Part shown: in pieces, positions 57,759 to 64,000 of the stretch
Position numbering within the stretch: position 1 is the stretch's first letter
How the letters are laid out: the number at the start of each line of letters is the position of its first letter
IMG/VR virus record: IMGVR_UViG_3300042509_001112
Span: 1 to 64,000 of that record
Origin: a virus
Reading direction: 5' to 3' (one strand)
Length of the DNA: 64,000 nucleotides
Notes under the pieces: generated by a model
Seen by the model: the letters and a program-made list of their open reading frames with translations, nothing else
Databases searched by the model: none
What the model was told of the DNA's origin: nothing
Position numbers and translations under genes: made by a program

Positions 57759-58328
57759 ATGGCTTTACAATTAAATATAAATATAACTGAATATATTAAT
57801 CAAGAATGGTTAACTTTTAAAGAGTTAACTGGTCTATACTCTTTAGCTAATACAACTGGTTGGGGTACTCCTAATCCAGCTACTGGTTCAGCTACTGCAG
57901 CAACTTTAGAAATGCAAGATATTAATGGTAACAGTTTAGGAATAGTTGATGTTTTTACTTACTTTCCTACCTCTGATACTAATTTTGAATTAAATATACT
58001 AGCAAGTGATTTTAATGGTAACACAACTAAGTTTAATGATGGTGTATATCAATTTATTTATAGAGTAGTTACTCCAACTGGTAACTATGAAAAACGTATT
58101 TGGATAGTATTTAAATGTGCTGCTGAGTGTAAAATGCAAAACTTATTATTAAAGCTTGTACAAGATTTTTGTGATACTTGTGAAGATGATGGTAGTGTAT
58201 TAAAATATACTCAAGCTAGAATGATTTTAGATGCTGCTGAGAGTGCTGCTCAATGTGGAGATATTATTAGAGCTAGTTCTTTAATGGATATGTTCAATAG
58301 ATTAAAGATTGAATATTGCTGCGATTAA
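57759..58328 (+). CDS. Tail-type structural protein, C-terminal Cys pairs
   Basis: 189 residues. Beta-rich N-terminal half (INITEYINQEWLTFKELTGL) and a helical second half with conserved Cys positions (FKCAAECKM; DFCDTCEDDG; QCGDIIR; YCCD). Such proteins occur in the tail block of crAss-like phages. The Cys could bind metal or stabilise the fold. It follows the terminator, so transcription must restart or read through. Confidence 0.55.
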   Translation: MALQLNINITEYINQEWLTFKELTGLYSLANTTGWGTPNPATGSATAATLEMQDINGNSLGIVDVFTYFPTSDTNFELNILASDFNGNTTKFNDGVYQFIYRVVTPTGNYEKRIWIVFKCAAECKMQNLLLKLVQDFCDTCEDDGSVLKYTQARMILDAAESAAQCGDIIRASSLMDMFNRLKIEYCCD

Positions 58329-58332
58329 TAGA

Positions 58333-58341
58333 TTTATAAAC
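58333..58341 (+). promoter_or_regulatory. TTATAAAC box, copy 4
   Basis: TTTATAAAC ends 20 nt before the ATG of the collagen-like fibre gene, similar to copies 1-3. Confidence 0.35.
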
Positions 58342-58361
58342 AATTTAATATAATATATAAA

Positions 58362-59351
58362 ATGAGTTGCAACGGATGTGACGAAATAATAACAACTGGT
58401 AATCAAGGTTATGATGGCTGGAGTCCTGTATTAGCTTTAAGTGAAGATTGTGCTGGTAAAATAGTACATAGACTTATTAGCTGGATTGATGGTACTGGTA
58501 CAAAACCTGATTACAATAGTAATATAATGACTGATGCTTGGTTATTAGTTAATCCTATTTATTTAAGTGCAAGTGGATTTACTGATGACTGTGATCAAGC
58601 TGTTAATTTACAACCTAGTAATGGTACTAACGGTACTAACGGTACTAATGGTACACAAGGACCTCCTGGTGAAGATGGTTGTACTCCTGAAATAAGTTTT
58701 ACTGCTATTATAGTAGGAGAAGTAGAAAGTACTCCTTTAACAGTAGTACCTACTAGTGATGTACCTTGTGCTCCTAGTTTTGAAATAGAATTTCCTGAAG
58801 AGTTTTTTACTAGTGATACTGTAGTAGACGCTGTAACAGGTAGTGAAACATTTACTACTGCTGTAGAAAATGCTGTTGATGGTGTACTTAATGTAACACC
58901 TATATCTGTACCTGTAACTATAAGTACAGGTAGTTCTACTTTATTACAGTATGATAGTAGTGGAAATGGTATTGATCCAGCTCCAACTCTTTCATTATAT
59001 ACTACAGCTGGTAATAGTTGGTTTGATTATTATATAATAGGAAATCAAATGACTATTCAGTTTAGATTTGTATTATTTAGTAATTATTCAGGTACAATAA
59101 AATTACATGTAAAAATTCCAGCAAATAAAACTTCTTTATTAGGTACTGGAACTCCTATAATGATGAATAGAGCTACTAGTGAATTAAGAGTTCCTCAAAT
59201 AAGTGATGCTTCAGATGTTGGACCAGGATGGTTAAGAATAAACGACAGATATGATAATAGTTCAACATACCGTTTTTGGGTTCCTCAATCTGTAGCACCA
59301 AGCCAATCACCAATAATTATTGCAGGTACGTATACTTTTTTAATAAATTAA
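58362..59351 (+). CDS. Fibre-like protein with short collagen-like repeat
   Basis: 329 residues. N-terminal MSCNGCDEIITTG and a Trp-rich region, then NGTNGTNGTNGTQGPPGEDG, a Gly-x-y run of about seven triplets typical of collagen-like trimeric fibres. After a linker, the C-terminus is beta-rich (WFDYYIIGNQMTIQFRFVLF). Each collagen-like segment would form a triple helix, and the C-terminal part the knob. It starts the fibre series. Confidence 0.65.
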   Translation: MSCNGCDEIITTGNQGYDGWSPVLALSEDCAGKIVHRLISWIDGTGTKPDYNSNIMTDAWLLVNPIYLSASGFTDDCDQAVNLQPSNGTNGTNGTNGTQGPPGEDGCTPEISFTAIIVGEVESTPLTVVPTSDVPCAPSFEIEFPEEFFTSDTVVDAVTGSETFTTAVENAVDGVLNVTPISVPVTISTGSSTLLQYDSSGNGIDPAPTLSLYTTAGNSWFDYYIIGNQMTIQFRFVLFSNYSGTIKLHVKIPANKTSLLGTGTPIMMNRATSELRVPQISDASDVGPGWLRINDRYDNSSTYRFWVPQSVAPSQSPIIIAGTYTFLIN

Positions 59352-59352
59352 T

Positions 59353-60279
59353 ATGGAAATAAATATAAATTTTTCGGGTGCTACTATTAGTTTAACTAAT
59401 GCTATGGAAAGTGTTCCTTTTATAATAACAGGAACAGGTACATTAACTTCTAATTATATAATTACTACAACAGGTTCTTTTGATGAAGGATCTACATTCA
59501 CTTTTTATTATAAAGGTGTAGTTGATAAAGCTACTTATAATTTTAATATATTAGGTACTAATCTTAGTTCTGCTCAATTAAATAGAGAATCTACAATAGT
59601 AGCTGTTTATAATGGAGTTACTTGGGATGTTAATCTTTATATTAATGCAGTTAATGATAACTGGATAACTTCATCTATAGCTGGTACTTGGCAAAATATA
59701 CCTTATGATGATGGTGATATTATTAACTCTGGTTCAACTACAGGTACTTATACAAATACTACTGGTACTGAAGGTGCTAACTATTTAGGTCAGTGGAAAG
59801 CTTATAAAGCTAATGCTGCTAATTATTCTAATTCAGTTCCTTCAGCTAGAAGATTAAAATATAGAAAAAACTTAGATGGTACTGTACAAATTATGGGTCA
59901 TTTAAGAAAGCAATTTGCTGTACCTGCAGCTACTACTAGTATTAAATTAGATAATAGTTTATACTCTAATACAATTACATCTCCTGCAGCTATAATTATG
60001 GATACTAAAGTATTATGGTATTATCAATTACCTAGTCCTATATTAGATTTAGGAAGTAATTTAGTACAAATATTACCTTGTGATTTATATGTAGAAGATA
60101 CTACAGCTGATAATAATGATGTGTTTAGCAGTAATGCTAAAATATGGATAGGTCAAGGTACTTTAATAGTTCATAATTCATTTTTAAGTTTATACTCAGC
60201 TGCTACTATTACAGGATTAACAGCTAGTAGAAATTATACTTTATCAGCAATTATTAATGCGTCTTATATAGATCTATAA
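59353..60279 (+). CDS. Fibre-like protein
   Basis: 308 residues, beta-strand rich with Thr/Asn/Ser: SVPFIITGTGTLTSNYIITT, TFNYYK-like repeats, and a C-terminal YTLSAIINASYIDL. It begins 1 nt after the previous gene. Repeat content and context suggest a tail fibre or appendage component. No catalytic motif. Confidence 0.6.
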   Translation: MEININFSGATISLTNAMESVPFIITGTGTLTSNYIITTTGSFDEGSTFTFYYKGVVDKATYNFNILGTNLSSAQLNRESTIVAVYNGVTWDVNLYINAVNDNWITSSIAGTWQNIPYDDGDIINSGSTTGTYTNTTGTEGANYLGQWKAYKANAANYSNSVPSARRLKYRKNLDGTVQIMGHLRKQFAVPAATTSIKLDNSLYSNTITSPAAIIMDTKVLWYYQLPSPILDLGSNLVQILPCDLYVEDTTADNNDVFSSNAKIWIGQGTLIVHNSFLSLYSAATITGLTASRNYTLSAIINASYIDL

Positions 60280-60280
60280 C

Positions 60281-62248
60281 ATGCAAAGAATTAACTTTAC
60301 AGAATCTACTTTAAATACATTAAAGAAAACAGCTAACTGTTCATTTGCTAATGCTGTATACAAACTTACCATGAAGGCTCAACAAGGTCTTAAGTGTGAT
60401 GATTTGTATAAGAAATCTGTGCTTATGAATGATGTTAATAAGATTCTTTGTAATTATAAGTTAGATACTTGTATATCATTTCATCCAGCTTTAGAAGGAG
60501 GAACTAATACTTGGACATTTGGTCTTGGTAGTTTTACTGGTACAATATCTTATTATCTTAATATAGATGGAGTAAATGTTTTTATTGGAGCAGGTAATTC
60601 TGCTGCAAACATTGTAACTGATATAATTAATAATAGTGATGGTACAGGTGTTACTGCTAGTTTAGATGGTAGTTATATTACAATAACAAGTCCTGTAGGA
60701 TGTTTTGTAGAAGAAGATTTAACATCCATTAAAACACCTGCTGGTACTATACCAGCAACACCACTAGTATTTTTAGCTAGCAAATGTGCTCAAGAAGAAA
60801 CTTGTATAGATTATACAGAAGAACAACTTAATTGTATTACTCCACAAGATTTACAAGTATTATATGAGTTTACTCATAAATATAAAGAAACCTTAGCTAA
60901 GTCTACTAAAAAGATATCTAATCCTAGTTCTAATACTAATACAAGTAATTCAACTGATTGTTGTACTTGGGGTAGTATAGGTGGTAGTATAGGTAATCAA
61001 TCTGATTTGGTTAATTATCTAGCTACTGTTGAAAAGAATATGATATCTGTTAAAGATGAAGGTACTGAGATAACTGGTGATGTTAAAAGTATTAATTTTG
61101 TTGGAAGTGGTGTAACTGCTGCTAGTGTTAATAGTAATGTTACTGTTACTATACCTGGTGGTGGAGGTGGAAGTACTTTTGAATGTTCTGATTTAGTAGG
61201 TTGTGATGTTAGTCTATTAAATAACGATGCTGGTTATATTACTGAAGTTCCTAAATATACTGTTGACAATGGATTAACTGAAAGTCCTGCTAATAATTTT
61301 CAATTGGGAGGTATTTTAATTCAAAATACTACTATTGATACTGATACTAATGAATTATTAATAACAACTAGCACATCACCAAGTGCTCCTTTAGCAGTAG
61401 AAAATCTTAATTCTGATGACTCTACTGATGTAGATGGTATTGATGTTTACTCAGAAGTTGGTGTTGCTGGTGTATTTGAAATAAATCATTATAGTGATTC
61501 TAATATATTTCCAGTATTAGAACTTAAAAGAAATAGCTCAACTTCTTCTAGAAACTATGATGGTTTAGGTGGAGCTATTGATTTTTATTTAAGAAAAAAT
61601 GATGGAACTTATACAGGTTATCCAACCGCTAGAATAGCAGCTAAATGGCTTGCTTCAGCTACCACTGATAGTCAAATAGAATTATGGGCACATTCTAATG
61701 GATTTCAAAAAAGAATTGCTACTTTTAATATTGATACTACTCCTAGATCAGGTCAAATAAACTTTGAAGAATATGGACTTGGTAATTTTGCTGTTAGTAA
61801 TCCTGATTATTTATTAGCCGTTAATGGAGCTGGTGATATTATAGAAAGTGAAAATGTTGTTAAAACTTTTAAAAGAATAATAACAAGTGCTGAATTAGCA
61901 TCTGTTGGTGCAAATCAAATAATAGCTGCTCCTGGTGCTGGTAAAGCAATAAATGTTATTGAAGCTAGTATTAAATTAGATTATAACGGTATTGCGTATA
62001 CTCCAGTACTTGCTGGTATTGGTACTACTGGTGGTGGTTTATTTGGAATACCAACATCATTTTTTACAGCAACAAGTAATCAATTTGCAAAAATGTATGA
62101 TATTAATACTTATCAATATGCTGATAGTACAACTTATATATCTAACTTAGTTGAAAATTCACCTATAAATTTTACAGTTGTAACACCTTCTAGTGTTGGT
62201 AATAGTACTATTACAGTTTATGGTTTATACAGAATAATAGATTTATAA
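60281..62248 (+). CDS. Tail fibre / appendage protein
   Basis: 655 residues. The first about 200 residues contain Cys at regular spacing (NCSF, LKCDD, ILCNYKLDTC, CFVEE, SKCAQEETC, LNCITPQ), then helix EFTHKYKETLAKSTKKI, a Ser/Asn linker (SSNTNTSNSTDCC), Gly-rich GGGGGST and a long beta domain. This looks like an N-terminal virion anchor followed by a long fibre shaft. The C-terminal part resembles the previous fibre proteins (TVYGLYRIIDL end). Confidence 0.65.
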   Translation: MQRINFTESTLNTLKKTANCSFANAVYKLTMKAQQGLKCDDLYKKSVLMNDVNKILCNYKLDTCISFHPALEGGTNTWTFGLGSFTGTISYYLNIDGVNVFIGAGNSAANIVTDIINNSDGTGVTASLDGSYITITSPVGCFVEEDLTSIKTPAGTIPATPLVFLASKCAQEETCIDYTEEQLNCITPQDLQVLYEFTHKYKETLAKSTKKISNPSSNTNTSNSTDCCTWGSIGGSIGNQSDLVNYLATVEKNMISVKDEGTEITGDVKSINFVGSGVTAASVNSNVTVTIPGGGGGSTFECSDLVGCDVSLLNNDAGYITEVPKYTVDNGLTESPANNFQLGGILIQNTTIDTDTNELLITTSTSPSAPLAVENLNSDDSTDVDGIDVYSEVGVAGVFEINHYSDSNIFPVLELKRNSSTSSRNYDGLGGAIDFYLRKNDGTYTGYPTARIAAKWLASATTDSQIELWAHSNGFQKRIATFNIDTTPRSGQINFEEYGLGNFAVSNPDYLLAVNGAGDIIESENVVKTFKRIITSAELASVGANQIIAAPGAGKAINVIEASIKLDYNGIAYTPVLAGIGTTGGGLFGIPTSFFTATSNQFAKMYDINTYQYADSTTYISNLVENSPINFTVVTPSSVGNSTITVYGLYRIIDL

Positions 62249-62249
62249 T

Positions 62250-62561
62250 ATGAGTAATGATATATTATTAAACATAAAAAAGTTATTAGACTATCCTCAA
62301 GCTCTTGGTAATGAAACAATATTATTAGGTACTGGATATATATCTTTACTAACTGTACCTGAAATTGCTAACTATGCAATTATGACAATAGATAGTGGAG
62401 AAGGTAGAGTATGGTGGACTGGTACTAATCCTAGTGCAACTAGTGGTTTATCTTTACAAGCATTTGATGTTACAGGTAGACAGAATCTGCTTAACTTTAG
62501 AGCTATTGGTACAATAGGTACACCTTTATTAAATATTCAATATTTTTACTTACAAGCATGA
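62250..62561 (+). CDS. Small fibre-associated protein
   Basis: 103 residues: ILLNIKKLLDYPQALGNETI, then LNFRAIGTIGTPLLNIQYFY. Beta-rich, not recognised. It lies between two fibre genes and overlaps the next start by 4 nt (ATGA), so it may be an assembly factor or a domain split off from a fibre. Confidence 0.55.
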   Translation: MSNDILLNIKKLLDYPQALGNETILLGTGYISLLTVPEIANYAIMTIDSGEGRVWWTGTNPSATSGLSLQAFDVTGRQNLLNFRAIGTIGTPLLNIQYFYLQA

Positions 62562-64000
62562 CATTCTTTAATAAAAAATCTACATTTGTACCTTATATTA
62601 AGGGTAGAGAGATTACAACAGTAGCTAATTATGCTGCTTTACCTGATCCAACAACTGTAGGAGATAAGTTTTATTGGTGTGAAAATAGTCAAGGAACTGC
62701 TTGGTTACCTGGATCATTAGGAGGTACTTACTATCCTAGAGGATTGTATTATTCCAATGGTACTACTTGGGAGTATATGGAAACTCCTATTCAAGCTACT
62801 CAAGCTGAAGTTGATGCTGGTATTATTGATGATAGATTTGTTAGTCCTAATACTTTATATAATGCTGATCAATGGAATAGTGTTAAAATAAAACTTTACA
62901 CTAACGGAAATCTTAATAATGAACCAAATACATTAAATCTTGTAGAAGGTACTAATATGACTATTACAGATGATGGTAGTGGTAATATAACATTTGATGC
63001 TACAGGTGGAGGTGGGGGTAGTGGTATACCTAAAGCAACCGCAGCAGGTACGGATACGTACACAACAACAATAACAGGTGTTACAGGTTATGTTGATGGG
63101 GACGCTTACTTAATACGATTTACCAACGGCAACACAACAGGGGCAACGCTGGATATTAACGATGGGACTTCGTTCCTTGGTGCAAAAACACTATACCGCA
63201 ATAACGATGGCGCAATAATAGGCGGTGACATTTGGGCGGGTGCTGAAATGCTTTGCGTGTTTAACTCAACTCTTGATGGGTTTCAATGTATCGGTACATC
63301 ACCGAATAGCTTGTTTGCCTACGTTGTAAACGCTGACTCGGTGACAATAAATAGAGGTCAACCTGTGTATGCTTTTGGTAGTACAGGCAACAGAATGAGC
63401 GTTAAGTTGGCGAACAACCAAAGTGATTTAACATCTGCACAAACTTACGGACTTGTTTATAGCACATCAATAGCAGCAGGTCAAAAAGGCATCATCATTA
63501 TTCAAGGTGTTTTAGATGGGTTAAATTTGGGCGGTACTTGGGCAGATGGTGATCCTGTTTATTTAGGAGCATCAGCAGGGGCAATAACCAAAACAAAGCC
63601 ATACGCACCTGACCATTTAGTGTATTTGGGTGTTGTTGAACGTGCAAACGCTGGTAATGGTATTATGTATGTTAGAGTACAGAACGGATATGAACTTGAT
63701 GAATTACATGATGTGTCAGCGCAAACACCTGCAGACAATAACACATTGATTTATAATTCATCAAACAATTTATGGGAAGCTAAAGCAATAAAAGTAACTG
63801 ACATATCAAATGGAACGGTAGTAACAGGAACTGTAAATAACACGCTTTCAAAAAGTTTGCTTGTAAAGGCAAACACACTTAAAGCAGGTTCAGCAGCTCA
63901 ATTTATTGTAAGAGCGGCTAAAACAGGCAATGCGGGAACTATACAACTGCGCTTATATTGGAACACAAGTCCGTCTTTAATAGGAGCGATTTTATTAGCC
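62558..64000 (+). CDS. Tail fibre, modular (3' truncated by window)
   Basis: An ATG at 62558 opens a frame still open at the right edge (481 codons). The first about 150 residues (YYPRGLYYSNGTTWEYMETP; QATQAEVDAGIIDDRFVSPN) match the Bacteroidota phage fibre type with repeated virion-proximal blocks, ending at a GGGGGSG linker near base 63,015. From there the DNA is visibly richer in GC (about 45% versus 25-30% before) and the protein continues with GDPVYLGASAGAITKTK and YAPDHLVYLGVVERAN, a module common in Bacteroidota phage fibres. The abrupt change fits horizontal exchange of the distal receptor-binding half. The C-terminus lies outside the window. Confidence 0.7.
   Translation, partial: MTFFNKKSTFVPYIKGREITTVANYAALPDPTTVGDKFYWCENSQGTAWLPGSLGGTYYPRGLYYSNGTTWEYMETPIQATQAEVDAGIIDDRFVSPNTLYNADQWNSVKIKLYTNGNLNNEPNTLNLVEGTNMTITDDGSGNITFDATGGGGGSGIPKATAAGTDTYTTTITGVTGYVDGDAYLIRFTNGNTTGATLDINDGTSFLGAKTLYRNNDGAIIGGDIWAGAEMLCVFNSTLDGFQCIGTSPNSLFAYVVNADSVTINRGQPVYAFGSTGNRMSVKLANNQSDLTSAQTYGLVYSTSIAAGQKGIIIIQGVLDGLNLGGTWADGDPVYLGASAGAITKTKPYAPDHLVYLGVVERANAGNGIMYVRVQNGYELDELHDVSAQTPADNNTLIYNSSNNLWEAKAIKVTDISNGTVVTGTVNNTLSKSLLVKANTLKAGSAAQFIVRAAKTGNAGTIQLRLYWNTSPSLIGAILLA

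Noticed and set aside
63559-63744. Leftward frame inside the tail fibre
   Set aside because: Shadow of the GC-richer fibre module.
1-64000. Stop-codon reassignment (TAG or TGA read as an amino acid)
   Set aside because: All core genes read through cleanly with standard stops; no suppressor tRNA with a CTA or TCA anticodon is clear.
1-64000. CRISPR array, integrase or lysogeny module
   Set aside because: No spacer-like repeat series, no tyrosine or serine recombinase and no cI-like repressor gene seen in the window.

Overview
This window is a large piece of a crAss-like (Crassvirales-type) tailed phage of Bacteroidota. It is AT-rich, has no host housekeeping genes, and is split into two long, divergently transcribed gene blocks that read cleanly in the standard bacterial code. 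The crAss-like assignment rests on gene order (small upstream genes, large terminase, portal, large DGG-motif protein, scaffold-like protein, major capsid protein, connector-like protein, fibres, then a giant virion protein) and on the family resemblance of the capsid, portal and terminase. Many small accessory proteins at 29-34 kb are of a type I associate with phages of environmental Bacteroidota.

Layout. Bases 1-3035 (+) are the C-terminal end of a giant virion protein, closed by a bidirectional terminator. From 3.07 to 40.66 kb almost everything is leftward (-). In order of increasing coordinate there is: a nucleotide and DNA metabolism block (PhoH-like ATPase, B12-dependent ribonucleotide reductase, UVR protein, DEDDy exonuclease, dUTPase, dATP/dGTP pyrophosphohydrolase-like protein, FEN-type nuclease, RusA-like resolvase); a replication and recombination core (zincless TOPRIM primase, SSB-like protein, Sak4-like ATPase, DnaB-like helicase, probable loader); an amidoligase and glutamine-amidotransferase island (about 16.4-25.5 kb); family B DNA polymerase flanked by two paralogous small genes; an accessory stretch with ThyX, an HNH endonuclease, a spore-photoproduct-lyase-like radical SAM protein and a membrane-anchored glucosaminidase; and a region of tRNA-like and other structured noncoding elements mixed with small unknown genes (35.6-40.7 kb).

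The divergent region (40.66-41.23 kb) holds AT-rich 12-bp repeats, GC hairpins, a strong rightward promoter whose -10 box lies between 9-bp inverted repeats, and an untranslated leader of roughly 340 nt. The rightward block (41.23-64.0 kb) carries small upstream genes, terminase, portal, a DGG/GGLIK-motif protein, a tiny HExxH protein, a scaffold-like protein, the capsid protein, connector and decoration candidates, and a run of fibre-like proteins. The last one runs off the right edge and changes sharply in base composition inside the gene.

How it works together. The left block makes and polices dNTPs, replicates and recombines DNA and probably prepares lysis. The right block builds and packages the virion. 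The most unusual parts are a seven-to-nine-gene pathway that looks able to make and attach amide-linked amino acids or peptides, and a set of tRNA-like genes whose D-loops carry inserted hairpins, one of them itself tRNA-like.
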